Assembly (NCBI RefSeq): GCF_019264445.1 | Contig: NZ_JAHVAB010000044.1 | Coordinates: forward strand, 1 to 64,000 | Length of the DNA: 64,000 nt | Direction: 5' to 3' | Source: Hydrogenophaga sp. | Lineage (GTDB): Bacteria; Pseudomonadota; Gammaproteobacteria; Burkholderiales; Burkholderiaceae_C | Shown here: positions 9,551-18,163 of the stretch, in pieces | Position numbering within the stretch: the stretch's first letter is position 1 | Layout of the letters: every line of letters begins with the position of its first letter | Translations under genes and position numbers: made by a program | The notes under the pieces: generated by a model | Databases searched by the model: none | What the model was told of the DNA's origin: nothing | Seen by the model: only the letters and a program-made list of their open reading frames with translations

Positions 9551-10324
9551 ATGGCTACGCGACAACATCCCCCTTCACAAGCCACCGGTCTGCCCCGGGC
9601 CCTGGCCGACGCCAGCGCCGACAAGCGCCTGGACGTGCTGCGCCACGTGGCCGCCGGCTGTTCGATTTCGCAGGCGGCGCGGCAGGTCGGCATCAGCTAC
9701 AAGGCCGCGTGGCAGGCCCTCGATACCTTGAGCAACCTCAGCGGTGAGCCACTGGTGGAGCGCATCGTGGGTGGCGTGGGCGGCGGTGGCGCGCGCATCA
9801 CCGCCGAAGGGTTGCGGCTGCTCGCGCTCGCGGCCGAACTGGCGCGCGCCCGCCAGCAGGTGCTGGCGCGCTTTGCGGGAGGCGCCATCGGCGACGGTGG
9901 CCTGGGCCTCCGCACCAGCATGCGCAACCAGTTGCGCTGCCGGGTGCTGCGCTGCGCACCGCTGGCGCCGGGCGATCCGATGGTGGCGGTGACGCTGGCC
10001 ACGCCGGGCGGTGTGGAGCTGGTGTCCAGCATCACGCAGGAGAGTGCAGACCTGCTGGGTCTGGCACCGGGCCTCGCCGTGCTGGTGTTGTGCAAGGCCA
10101 CGGCGGTGACGGTGGCGCTCGCAGGTTCTGGCGCTCCTGCGGGCCGTCTGTGGGGACGCATCGAGCGCCTGTCACCCGGTGCCGGGCAGGACGAGGTGGT
10201 GCTGGCGCTGGACGGTGGCGGCCACTGGGTGGGCTTTGCGCCGCACCCGTTTCACGGCGCGGTGGGAGACGCCGCCGTGGCGTCGGTGCTGCCGGCGGCG
10301 CTCGTGATCGGGCTGGCGGGCTGA
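9551..10324 (+). CDS. modE: Molybdate-responsive transcriptional regulator ModE
   Basis: Repressor/activator that binds DNA when loaded with molybdate. The 257-residue protein has an N-terminal winged helix-turn-helix (about 25-90; GCSISQAARQVGISYKAAW) and a C-terminal di-TOBE molybdate-binding half (about 125-257). Length is normal for full ModE (about 260). It is transcribed divergently from modABC across the palindromic operator, the usual autoregulatory arrangement. It converges with the chemotaxis receptor 11 bp downstream. Confidence 0.94.
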   Translation: MATRQHPPSQATGLPRALADASADKRLDVLRHVAAGCSISQAARQVGISYKAAWQALDTLSNLSGEPLVERIVGGVGGGGARITAEGLRLLALAAELARARQQVLARFAGGAIGDGGLGLRTSMRNQLRCRVLRCAPLAPGDPMVAVTLATPGGVELVSSITQESADLLGLAPGLAVLVLCKATAVTVALAGSGAPAGRLWGRIERLSPGAGQDEVVLALDGGGHWVGFAPHPFHGAVGDAAVASVLPAALVIGLAG

Positions 10325-10335
10325 GCGCCGCTTGC

Positions 10336-12081
10336 TCAGAAAGATTCCCAGTCGCCCGCTGCCTCGGCGCTGGCGCTGGCGTTGGCGGGTTCGCGGCGCG
10401 CGGCGGGCTGCGGCGTCGCGGGCAGGGCGGGGCGGCTCGCAGGCTTCTTCATCACCGGGGGCGGCAACGACTTTTTCGGCGTGACCACCGGTGTGTGTGC
10501 GCGCACCACCGGCGTCACGGCGCTGAAGCCCATCGGGTTGCCAGAGAGACGGAACACGGCCACCGCCTGTACGAGGTCGGTGGCCTGACCGCGCAGGCTG
10601 CTCGCGGCGGCGGCCATTTCTTCCACCAGCGCGGCGTTCTGCTGCGTGGCCTGGTCCATCTGGGTGACGGCTTCGCCGATCTGCGCCACGCCGTCGCTCT
10701 GCTCTTTGCTGGCCGAGCTGATCTCGCCCATGATGTCGGTGACGCGACGCACGCTGTCCACCACCTCGTTCATGGTGGCGCCGGCCTTGTCAACCAGCGC
10801 GGTGCCGCTTTCCACGCGCTCCACGCTGTCGTTGATGAGTTGCTTGATTTCCTTGGCCGCGGCGGCGCTGCGCTGCGCGAGGTTGCGCACCTCACCGGCC
10901 ACCACAGCAAAGCCACGGCCCTGCTCGCCCGCGCGCGCGGCTTCCACGGCGGCATTGAGCGCGAGGATGTTGGTCTGGAAGGCGATGCCGTCGATCACGC
11001 TGATGATGTCGGCGATCTTCTTCGAGCTGTCGTTGATGTCCTTCATGGTGTCGACCACCTGGCTCACCACCTGGCCGCCTTCCATGGCCACGCGCGACGC
11101 GCTTTGCGCCAGCTGGTTGGCCTGAATGGCGTTGTCGGCGTTCTGGCGCACGGTGGAGCTCAGCTCTTCCATGGAGGCGGCGGTTTCTTCAAGCGCGCTG
11201 GCCTGTTGTTCGGTGCGCGAGCTCAGGTCCTGGTTGCCCTGCGCAATCTGTTCGCTCGCGGTTGACACCGATTCCGATCCATTGCGCACGCGGCCCACCA
11301 CCTGCACCAGACCGGTCTGCATGTCGGCCAGGGCCTGCATCAGCACGCCGGTTTCGTCCTTCGACTTCACCTCCACCACCCGCGTGAGGTCGCCCGCGGC
11401 CACGGCGCGGGCCAGGTCGACGGCGCTGTTGATCGGGCCGGTGATGCTGCGAATGATCCAGGTGGCCACCACGGCGGCGATGGCAGCGGCCAGCAGCACG
11501 ACCGCGACGATGGTGAAGATCAGGTTTTGCACCGTGTCCTGGGCCGCCTGGCTGGCGGCCTGTGCGCCTTCGGTCTGGAAGACCACAGCGTCGTCGATCA
11601 CCTTGAAATAGGCCAGCTGCGCCGGCCGCACGGTGTCGAAGAGGTAGGCAATGGCGGGCTCACGCTCGCCCGCGGCGATCATGGCCATGAACTTGTCCAC
11701 CGATTCGCGGAACGGCTTGCGCAGTTCGGCCAGCTTTTCCTGGAGCTCACGGCCTTTGGGCGAAACGAGCAGCGGGGTGAGCTTGGTGTTCAGCTCGTTG
11801 ACCTTGCTGCGCGACGCGGCCACCGCCTGCTTTTCTTCCGCGATCTTCGCGGGGTCGGTGAACAGGGCGATGTTGCGGATCGCGCGGGCCTGGAAGTTGG
11901 CTTCGTCGCGGATCATCTCCATGTCGGCAATGATCGTCATGCGCCGGCTGGTGATGTCGACGAGGTCCTTTTCGACCGCCACCGTGCGCAGCACGCTGAT
12001 GCCGCCGATGGCCAGCAGCATCGCCACCAGCAGTGTGAAGGCGCCCACCAGGCGTGTGGAAATCTTGAGGTTTTTGAACAT
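10336..12081 (-). CDS. Methyl-accepting chemotaxis protein with CheR/CheB tether
   Basis: Transmembrane chemoreceptor of 581 residues. Order: TM1 (about 10-30), periplasmic four-helix-bundle type sensor (about 35-185), TM2 (about 190-212), HAMP (about 213-265), cytoplasmic signalling domain with the conserved hairpin tip ([21 protein letters not shown]), then a Pro/Ala/Lys-rich flexible tail ending in DWESF. That C-terminal xWxxF pentapeptide is the known docking site for the methyltransferase CheR and methylesterase CheB. ATG 12081 is chosen because sequence upstream of it is not MCP-like. No other che or flagellar gene is in the window. Confidence 0.95.
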   Translation of the reverse strand: MFKNLKISTRLVGAFTLLVAMLLAIGGISVLRTVAVEKDLVDITSRRMTIIADMEMIRDEANFQARAIRNIALFTDPAKIAEEKQAVAASRSKVNELNTKLTPLLVSPKGRELQEKLAELRKPFRESVDKFMAMIAAGEREPAIAYLFDTVRPAQLAYFKVIDDAVVFQTEGAQAASQAAQDTVQNLIFTIVAVVLLAAAIAAVVATWIIRSITGPINSAVDLARAVAAGDLTRVVEVKSKDETGVLMQALADMQTGLVQVVGRVRNGSESVSTASEQIAQGNQDLSSRTEQQASALEETAASMEELSSTVRQNADNAIQANQLAQSASRVAMEGGQVVSQVVDTMKDINDSSKKIADIISVIDGIAFQTNILALNAAVEAARAGEQGRGFAVVAGEVRNLAQRSAAAAKEIKQLINDSVERVESGTALVDKAGATMNEVVDSVRRVTDIMGEISSASKEQSDGVAQIGEAVTQMDQATQQNAALVEEMAAAASSLRGQATDLVQAVAVFRLSGNPMGFSAVTPVVRAHTPVVTPKKSLPPPVMKKPASRPALPATPQPAARREPANASASAEAAGDWESF

Positions 12082-12320
12082 GAGATTCCTGTAGAGGGCT
12101 ATGAAGGAGGTCGCGCGTGCGAAGAATGCCGCGTGCGGCTGGACCTTGTGAGTCACTTCCTGAGGAAGCAGAGCGTGTGATCCTGCCGACCCCACGGTAA
12201 AAATGTACGGAGTTCGGCCGGGTGTGAAGGCCGAATAAGCGCTGGATTGCGCCTGCTTCTGGGGGATTTGGCCAGTGCGCGGGCCCGGGCGCCGGCGGAG
12301 GCGGCGGGTGGCCGCCGCTG
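12082..12320. other. 239-bp intergenic region upstream of the chemoreceptor gene
   Basis: No credible gene. It should hold the promoter of the chemoreceptor gene; I could not recognise a clear sigma-70 or FliA (sigma-28) promoter. A perfect inverted repeat TTCGGCC - 9 nt - GGCCGAA lies at 12213-12235 without a T-run, so it is not an obvious terminator and could be an operator. Confidence 0.5.
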
Positions 12321-13499
12321 TCAGTTGCGATCGCGGTGCGCGCCGAGCTTGCGGTACACGGTCGCGCGGCTGATACCGAGCGCGCGGGCGGCTTCTTTCA
12401 CGTTGCCGCGCGCATCGTCCACCGCCTTGCGGATCATGGCGGTCTCCACGTCTTTCAGGGGCAGGCCGTGGCTGGCGCTGTGCACCGGGCCGCGCTCGCC
12501 GCCCTGGTTGAGCTGCGCCAGCACACTGAGCCGCAGGCCCGACCACAGCGGCACCTCCAGCGGGCCGCGCTGCAGGCGCGCGGCATCGAAGAGGCTTTCC
12601 ACCGGCACCGCAAACACCTCGCCGCAGTGCCCCGGCGCCATGCCGGCCACGATGCCGAGCATGTCGGCGGCGGGGCGGTTCAGGGCGGTGATCTGCCCGT
12701 CGGCGTCCACGCACACGAGGCCGTCGCTGGCGTCGCCCGGCACGCGGCCGGGCCAGCTCAGGCACAGCAGCAGGCGGTGAGGCTGGCCCAGGGTGAGCGC
12801 GTTCTCGATGCTGCGCGCCGATTGCGTGACCAGGTGCTTGAGCGCGGGTTGTTCGATGACATTCACCCCCGTGAGGTCGAGCATGCCCACGCACTGTCCG
12901 TGCGGCCCCCAGATGGGCGCGCCGGCGCAGCTGTAGATGCTGGTGTCGTCAAAGAAATGTTCGCCCCGGTGCAGCCACACGGGCTGCAGGTCGGTCAGGG
13001 TGGTGCCGATGGCGGTGGTGCCCACGGCGCGTTCGGAGAGGTCGACCCCGATGCGCGCGATGCTGGCCGCGTGCGGGTCGTGCCGGTCGACCGGGCCATT
13101 GACGTCGATCACCAGGCCGCGCGCGTCGGTGAGGATGGCGAAGTAGCGGGTGTGCGCCATGGCGCGCGAGAGCGACTGGATCACCGGCGCAGCCGCCCGC
13201 AGCAGGGGCTGGTTGGCCTCCAGGGCGTGGTGCGCGGCGCTGGACGAGACGGCGTCAAACGCGATGTGCTGGCGGGGCTCCAGGCCCAGGTCCAGGCAGC
13301 GCCGCCAGGAGCGCTCGACCCAGGGCGCGAGCATGGGCTGGCCGGTGGGCGCACGAGATTCGAGCACCGCCTGGCGCGCCTGCTCGATCAGCGCAAGCCG
13401 CTGCTGCTGGGGAACCGTGGGATGGGACTGTGGGGTCACGATCGTCAGGGGGTGGGCTGGGCAGGAACCGGACGGGGCGTCGGCGGGCCCGGCTGCCAT
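12321..13499 (-). CDS. GAF and Fis-type HTH transcriptional regulator lacking the AAA+ domain
   Basis: Resembles the sensory half of AcoR-type sigma-54 activators joined directly to a Fis-type DNA-binding domain. Visible parts of the 392-residue protein: a GAF-like region (about 80-240, with [14 protein letters not shown] and CAGAPIWG), a PAS-like segment (about 255-300, [17 protein letters not shown]), and a C-terminal helix-turn-helix ([20 protein letters not shown]). There is no Walker A or GAFTGA motif, so it cannot act as a classical sigma-54 activator. The start is uncertain: ATG 13499 is used, GTG 13438 is possible; neither has a clear ribosome binding site. It follows the Mo-hydroxylase operon on the same strand by 44 bp and may regulate it (inference). 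Confidence 0.8.
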   Translation of the reverse strand: MAAGPADAPSGSCPAHPLTIVTPQSHPTVPQQQRLALIEQARQAVLESRAPTGQPMLAPWVERSWRRCLDLGLEPRQHIAFDAVSSSAAHHALEANQPLLRAAAPVIQSLSRAMAHTRYFAILTDARGLVIDVNGPVDRHDPHAASIARIGVDLSERAVGTTAIGTTLTDLQPVWLHRGEHFFDDTSIYSCAGAPIWGPHGQCVGMLDLTGVNVIEQPALKHLVTQSARSIENALTLGQPHRLLLCLSWPGRVPGDASDGLVCVDADGQITALNRPAADMLGIVAGMAPGHCGEVFAVPVESLFDAARLQRGPLEVPLWSGLRLSVLAQLNQGGERGPVHSASHGLPLKDVETAMIRKAVDDARGNVKEAARALGISRATVYRKLGAHRDRN

Positions 13500-13543
13500 T
13501 AAAGCAGCGTTTGCGTGGCGGCGCACCCCCTGGCGGGGCGGGG

Positions 13544-14185
13544 TTAACCCGGCCAGCGCCAGCTCCAGCGGGTCTCGCGCACCAGCGCGTCGAGGTCGGC
13601 TGGCGTGTCGAGGTCGCGCGTGTAGTGCGGGTTGTCCGTCGTCCACAAGCGCACCGCCTCGGGGTGTGCCGCGCGCCACTGGCGCAGGCTCGGCTGCAGG
13701 GGCGTGCCGATGAGCGCGGCGTGCACCTGCGCATCAAAAATCACGGGGTGGCCGGGTTGGCCGTGCACCATGGGCACCTGCACACGAATGCCTTGGCCCC
13801 GCGCCTTGAAGGCGTCCAGTGCGGTCTGCACGTCGGGGCCGTCGATGAGCGGCTGGTCGGCCAGCAGCACCACCACCTGCTGCACGTCTTTGGACAGGGC
13901 GCGCAGCCCGGCGCGCAGCGAGGACGCGGTGTCGTCGTCCGGGCGGGGGTTGATCACGCATAAGGGTGCAATCGCGCTGGGCAGCTGCGACACGTGGGCC
14001 TGGATGTCTTCGGCGTGGTGGCCCAGCACCAGCACGAGGTCGTGCCGGGCCTTGCCGCGCAGGGGCTGCAGGTGGGATAGCAGCCGCTGCAGCAGGCTCT
14101 GGCCTTCGAGCTCCAGCAGGCACTTGGCCACGCCACCCATGCGCCGGCCCGCGCCTGCTGCAAGGATGACGAAGCCGGTTTTCAT
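13544..14185 (-). CDS. mocA: Molybdopterin cytidylyltransferase-like nucleotidyltransferase (MocA family)
   Basis: Predicted to transfer CMP to molybdenum cofactor, giving the MCD form used by xanthine-oxidase-family enzymes. The 213-residue protein begins FVILAAGAGRRMGG, the nucleotide-binding loop of the MobA/MocA superfamily, has VLLADQP (metal/nucleotide site) and the conserved GQPGHPVIF block. Its ATG overlaps the xdhC stop (ATGA), and it is the last clear gene of the hydroxylase operon, which supports cofactor maturation rather than general nucleotidyl transfer. The specificity for CTP over GTP is inferred from context. Confidence 0.85.
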   Translation of the reverse strand: MKTGFVILAAGAGRRMGGVAKCLLELEGQSLLQRLLSHLQPLRGKARHDLVLVLGHHAEDIQAHVSQLPSAIAPLCVINPRPDDDTASSLRAGLRALSKDVQQVVVLLADQPLIDGPDVQTALDAFKARGQGIRVQVPMVHGQPGHPVIFDAQVHAALIGTPLQPSLRQWRAAHPEAVRLWTTDNPHYTRDLDTPADLDALVRETRWSWRWPG

Positions 14186-15258
14186 GGTGCGACGAAACAG
14201 ACAGGCGCCGACGGCTCGGCAGCCGACAGCGTGTTCTTGGCGGTCGCCACTTCCATGTCGCGCGGCAGCGGCACACCGTTCTTCACGGCCAGCACCTCGG
14301 CCATCACGCTCACGGCGATCTCGGCGGGCGTCTTGCTGCCGATGTAGATGCCGATGGGCCCGCGCAGCCGCGCCAGGCTCTCGGGCGTCTGCCCGAAGTG
14401 CTCGATCATGCGGGCGTGGCGCGCCTCGTTGTTGCGGCGCGAGCCGATGGCGCCGACGTAGAACGCGTCGGTGTCCAGCGCTTCCAGCAGGGCCAGGTCG
14501 TCGAGCTTGGGGTCGTGGGTGAGCGCGATCACGCAGCTGCGCCGGTCCACCCGGAAGTCGCGCACCACGTCGTCGGGCATCTCGGTGACGAGGGTCACGC
14601 CGGGCACGGCCCAGGCGCTGCGGTATTCCTCGCGCGGGTCGCACACCGTGACGGCGAAACCGTTGAACAGCGCCATGGTGGCCAGGTACTCGGTGAGCTG
14701 GCCGGCGCCGATCAGCAGCATGCGGTATTCGGGGCCGAAGGTGTTGCTGAGCCACTGCCCGTCGTCGGCCAGGGCGGTGGGGGCGGCGGCGGCGCGCAGC
14801 TCCACCCGGCCAGTGGCCAGCTCGGTGCGGCGCTCCACCAGGTGGCCGCTGGAAAGCGTGCCCACCAGCTCGGCCAGCGAGGTGGCGTCGGGGTTGAATT
14901 CGAGCACCAGTTCCAGCGTGCCGCCGCAGGGCAGGCCGAAGCGGTGCGCTTCGTCGGCGCTCACGCCGTACTTCACGCGCTCGGGTGGGCCGGTGGGGAT
15001 TTCGTGCGTGATGCCCGCCGGGGCACTGCTGCCTTGCACCGCGCCGTGGGCGCGGCTGTAGCGGTAGATGAGGTCGTCTTCGATGCAGCCACCCGACACC
15101 GAGCCGACCACGGCACCGTTTTCGCACAGCGCCATGACCGAGCCCACCGGGCGGGGCGACGAGCCCCAGGTGCGCACCACGGTGGCGAGCAACGCACGCC
15201 GGCCTTGCGCGCGCCAGCCTTGCAGCGTGCGCAGGACGGTCACATCCAGGTTTTCCAC
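14182..15258 (-). CDS. XdhC/CoxF family Mo-cofactor maturation factor
   Basis: XdhC proteins bind the molybdenum cofactor and promote its sulfuration and insertion into Mo hydroxylases. This 358-residue protein has the N-terminal XdhC domain (LLATVVRTWGSSPRPVGSVM, VSGGCIEDD) and a C-terminal Rossmann domain (LLIGAGQLTEYLA, FYVGAIGSRRN). I place the start at GTG 15258, preceded by an AAGGGAT ribosome binding site within the end of the upstream gene; the frame stays open further upstream without family similarity. It lies 2 bp after the CoxG-like gene and overlaps mocA. Confidence 0.9.
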   Translation of the reverse strand: MENLDVTVLRTLQGWRAQGRRALLATVVRTWGSSPRPVGSVMALCENGAVVGSVSGGCIEDDLIYRYSRAHGAVQGSSAPAGITHEIPTGPPERVKYGVSADEAHRFGLPCGGTLELVLEFNPDATSLAELVGTLSSGHLVERRTELATGRVELRAAAAPTALADDGQWLSNTFGPEYRMLLIGAGQLTEYLATMALFNGFAVTVCDPREEYRSAWAVPGVTLVTEMPDDVVRDFRVDRRSCVIALTHDPKLDDLALLEALDTDAFYVGAIGSRRNNEARHARMIEHFGQTPESLARLRGPIGIYIGSKTPAEIAVSVMAEVLAVKNGVPLPRDMEVATAKNTLSAAEPSAPVCFVAP

Positions 15259-15260
15259 GT

Positions 15261-15842
15261 TTATCCCTTCGAGCCCAGGTACATCGCCACCGCCACCACG
15301 GCGGCAATGGCGGCCCACGCCCAGGTGGGCATGCCGCCACCGGCCTTGGGCATGGGCTGGTGTGCGGCCGAGTCTGTCACAACGGGTGCCGCGTTCGGGA
15401 AGCGCTGTTGCAGCGCTTCGTCGAAGCGGCGGAAGAAGTCTTCGGCGAGCGACTTGGCCGCGCCGTCGATCAGGCGCTGGCCGAGCTGCGCGATCTTGCC
15501 GCCCACGGTGGAGTGCACCGTGTAGCTGAGCTCGCAGCCGGTGCCGGCCGGCGTGAGCTTCACGGCCGCCTCGCCCTTGCCAAAGCCGGCCACGCCGCCC
15601 TGGGCATCAAAGCCGAGCTTGTAGGACTCGGGCGGCACGATGTCGGAGAGGGTGACGCGGCCGTTGAAGCGCGCGGCCACCGGGCCGATCTTGATGGCGG
15701 TGGTCACCGCGTAGACGTTGGGCTCGGTGAGCTCGAATTTTTCACAGCCCGGGATGCAGGACTTGAGCATCTCCGGGTCGTTGAGGGCCTCCCAGGCCTG
15801 TTGTTGTGTCACGGCCAGCGGCCGGCTTCCTTGCATGTCCAC
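15261..15842 (-). CDS. coxG: CoxG-like SRPBCC family protein
   Basis: CoxG is associated with carbon monoxide dehydrogenase operons and is thought to anchor the enzyme to the membrane. The 193-residue protein has the SRPBCC fold (about 1-140; AWEALNDPEMLKSCIPGCEK, VGGKIAQLGQRLI) and a single C-terminal membrane helix ([18 protein letters not shown]), compatible with a tail-anchor role. It sits between the CoxE-like and XdhC genes. As the large subunit is form II, the name reflects family only, not proven CO metabolism. Confidence 0.88.
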   Translation of the reverse strand: MDMQGSRPLAVTQQQAWEALNDPEMLKSCIPGCEKFELTEPNVYAVTTAIKIGPVAARFNGRVTLSDIVPPESYKLGFDAQGGVAGFGKGEAAVKLTPAGTGCELSYTVHSTVGGKIAQLGQRLIDGAAKSLAEDFFRRFDEALQQRFPNAAPVVTDSAAHQPMPKAGGGMPTWAWAAIAAVVAVAMYLGSKG

Positions 15843-15887
15843 GTGGGTTCTCCTGTCGGGTCGAAATGGTGAATGAAATCGGGAAGA

Positions 15888-17063
15888 TCAGCCGCGTTGC
15901 AGCAGCGATGCCATGGAGCGCGCGAGGTCTTCCAGGCGGCTGAGGTTGTGCACGGCGAGCATGCCGTGGGCGTGGCGGTGCAGGACGCTGGCGCCGGTGG
16001 CGAGCGGGGCGTAGCCATCAAAGCGCAGCAGCGGATTGAGCCAGAGCAGCTTGCGGCTGTGGCGGCCCAGCCAGGCGAGTTCGGCGTCCAGCTCTTCGGG
16101 GGTGCCGGTGTCCAGGCCGTCGGTGATGAGCAGCACCACGGTGCGCCGGCCCACGAGGCAGCGGCGGTGCTGGGTGCGCAGCTGCGCCAGCGAGGCGCCC
16201 AGGCGCGTACCGCCCGCGAAGTCGGCGATGGCGCCGTTGGCCAGCTCCAGCATGGTGTCGGTGTCGCGGTGGCGGAAGGCAATGCGCAGGTCGGTGAGCT
16301 CGGTGCCAAACGCAAAGGCCGTGCGGGGCGTGCCTTGCGTGGCCTGGTGCAGAAAGGCCAGCAGAAGGCGCGCGTAGCGCTCCATGGAGCCCGAAATGTC
16401 GACCAGGATCAGCAGCGGCAGGGGCTGCGGCCGGCGGGTCATCATGGGGATCTGCAGCAGCTCGCCTTCATGCCGGCGCGCCTGCTGCAGGGCGCGTGAC
16501 CAGTTGGGCCGGTGCCCGCGCGTGCCGGCGCGTTCACGGCGCGAGCGCACGGGCGGCAAGGGCAGGGGAATCTCGCGCACCAGCTGCTCCACCAGACGGA
16601 ACTCGCTGGCCGAGAGGCCGGCAAAGTCGGCGTGGCGCAGGCGCTGCTGGTCGCTGGCCGTCATGGCCGCGTCAAATTTCAGTTCGGTTTCGCCCTGGTT
16701 GGGCGTACGCGCCTTCAGGCCCGCCACGCTCAGCGCTTCCTGCACGCGCGCCTTGCGACGCACCGGGTGCGCCTTGGCGGCTTTGGGGAGCATTTGCGAG
16801 AGCAGTTGCTGCGCGAGTTCGGGGTTGCGAAAGAACGCGTCGAACATCTCGCCAAACACACCGATGTCCTGCTGGCGGCTGACCATGACCGCTTCGAGCG
16901 CGGCGCGCAGGTCTTCGCGCTGTTCCAAGCCCACGGCCTGCGCGGCGGTGATGGCGAGCACCACGCGGCTGCTGTCCACCGGCACGCCGGCGCGGCGCAG
17001 CGCGCGGCCAAAGGCGGTGATGTGGTCAGGCAATTTGCCGCTGCGCGCGTCGCCAAGGATCAT
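15888..17063 (-). CDS. coxE: CoxE-like VWA domain protein
   Basis: VWA-domain partner of the MoxR/CoxD ATPase; the pair is implicated in assembly of the metal active site of CoxL-type enzymes in Oligotropha. The 391-residue protein has a helical N-terminal region (1-200) and a C-terminal VWA domain with the MIDAS motif DISGSM and a downstream LLITDGLDT. It follows the MoxR gene after a 113-bp gap that carries a palindromic repeat, and precedes coxG by 45 bp. Confidence 0.9.
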   Translation of the reverse strand: MILGDARSGKLPDHITAFGRALRRAGVPVDSSRVVLAITAAQAVGLEQREDLRAALEAVMVSRQQDIGVFGEMFDAFFRNPELAQQLLSQMLPKAAKAHPVRRKARVQEALSVAGLKARTPNQGETELKFDAAMTASDQQRLRHADFAGLSASEFRLVEQLVREIPLPLPPVRSRRERAGTRGHRPNWSRALQQARRHEGELLQIPMMTRRPQPLPLLILVDISGSMERYARLLLAFLHQATQGTPRTAFAFGTELTDLRIAFRHRDTDTMLELANGAIADFAGGTRLGASLAQLRTQHRRCLVGRRTVVLLITDGLDTGTPEELDAELAWLGRHSRKLLWLNPLLRFDGYAPLATGASVLHRHAHGMLAVHNLSRLEDLARSMASLLQRG

Positions 17064-17080
17064 GGGATGACCAAAGATTC

Positions 17081-17154
17081 CGTTCGCCCTGAGCTTGTCG
17101 AAGGGTTCTGGAAGTGGGGTTTCGGAGGGGCTTCGACAGGCTCAGCCCGAACGG
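17081..17154. repeat. Palindromic intergenic repeat (TTCGCCCTGAGC / CTTCGACAGGC type)
   Basis: Two arms of about 24 bp (17081-17104 and 17131-17154) are near-perfect inverted copies around a 26-bp centre; the core is GAGCTTGTCGAAGG facing CTTCGACAGGCTC. This core is widespread as a dispersed REP-like element in Betaproteobacteria. Here it lies between the moxR-like and coxE-like genes of one operon, so it is transcribed and may form an mRNA hairpin that attenuates or stabilises the message. Confidence 0.85.
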
Positions 17155-17176
17155 GGTCTGACTCGGCACGAACAGG

Positions 17177-18163
17177 TCATTCCTGAGGCTCCAAAAGCTT
17201 GTCCAGCATCGGCAGCAGCGCTGCCACGTCTTCGCGCTGCTTGAACAGGATGCCGGCCGTGTCCTGGATGACCTCGGGGTCGAGGGTGAGGGTGTCCAGC
17301 GCCACGAGCGCCTTGGCCCATTCCACGCTTTCGGCAATGCCGGGGCTGCGCTGGAAAGCGTTGGCAAAGGGCTGGTTGCGCAGGCGCGAAACGAAGCGCG
17401 TGACCTGTTCGGTGAGCACGGCGCTGGCCTGCGGCACCTGGCTCCTCACGATGGCCAGCTCGCGCTCGCGCTCGGGGTAGTCCAGCCATTGGTAGAGGCA
17501 GCGCCGTTTCACTGCGTCGTTGAGGTCGCGCGTGCGGTTGCTGGTGAGGATGGTCAGGGGCGCGGCCACCGCGCGAATGGTGCCCAGCTCGGGAATGCTC
17601 ACCTGGTATTCGCCGAGGTATTCCAGCAGGAAGGCCTCGAAGGGTTCGTCCGCGCGGTCCACTTCGTCAATGAGCAGCACGGCGCCGGGTTCGGGTGTCT
17701 GCAGCGCCTGCAGGAGCGGGCGGCGAATCAGGTAGCGCTCCTGGTACACCTCGCGCTCGATCTCGTCGGGCGTGGAAGTGTGCCCGCCACCGCCGGGCCG
17801 CCCCAAGGCGGCGGAGGCCCCCTCGGGGGGCAGTGAGGACACGCCAGTGCCGAACGTGGGGGCCATTTGAGCTGCGCGCATGTGCAGCAGCTGCGCGGTG
17901 TGGTTCCACTCGTACAGCGCTTCGCGCTGTTCCATGCCGTCGTAGCACTGCAGGCGCAGCAGCGGCCGGCCCAGCACCCGCGCCAGCGCTTTGGCCAGCT
18001 CGGTCTTGCCCACCCCTGGTTCGCCTTCGAGCAGCAGCGGGCGCTGCAGCCGCATGGCCAGGAACACGGCGGTGGCCAGCCGCCGCGGAGCGTGGTAACC
18101 CACGCCCTCCAGGGCGTGGGTGAGGCCGTCGATGGTGCTGGTGTCGGCCGGCACCCGGCTCAT
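17177..18163 (-). CDS. coxD: MoxR family AAA+ ATPase (CoxD-like)
   Basis: AAA+ chaperone-like ATPase predicted to work with the CoxE-like VWA protein in maturing the Mo-hydroxylase active site. The 328-residue protein has Walker A GEPGVGKT (47-54), Walker B LLIDEVDR (163-170) and sensor segment LTILTSNRTRDLNDAVKRR. Residues about 102-132, rich in Gly/Pro/Ser, interrupt the domain between helix 2 and the Walker B strand and are encoded by a dispersed palindromic repeat that keeps the frame open. Without it the protein would be about 297 residues, the usual CoxD size. Its ATG overlaps the coxM stop (ATGA). Confidence 0.9.
   Translation of the reverse strand: MSRVPADTSTIDGLTHALEGVGYHAPRRLATAVFLAMRLQRPLLLEGEPGVGKTELAKALARVLGRPLLRLQCYDGMEQREALYEWNHTAQLLHMRAAQMAPTFGTGVSSLPPEGASAALGRPGGGGHTSTPDEIEREVYQERYLIRRPLLQALQTPEPGAVLLIDEVDRADEPFEAFLLEYLGEYQVSIPELGTIRAVAAPLTILTSNRTRDLNDAVKRRCLYQWLDYPERERELAIVRSQVPQASAVLTEQVTRFVSRLRNQPFANAFQRSPGIAESVEWAKALVALDTLTLDPEVIQDTAGILFKQREDVAALLPMLDKLLEPQE
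17780..17850. repeat. Dispersed palindromic repeat inside the moxR-like gene
   Basis: Two adjacent perfect hairpins, GCCGCC-CCAA-GGCGGC (17797-17812) and GCCCCC-TCG-GGGGGC (17817-17831), lie in a block with the composition of repeats commonly seen between genes in Comamonadaceae. Here the block is inside a coding sequence and reads through without a stop. Confidence 0.75.
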
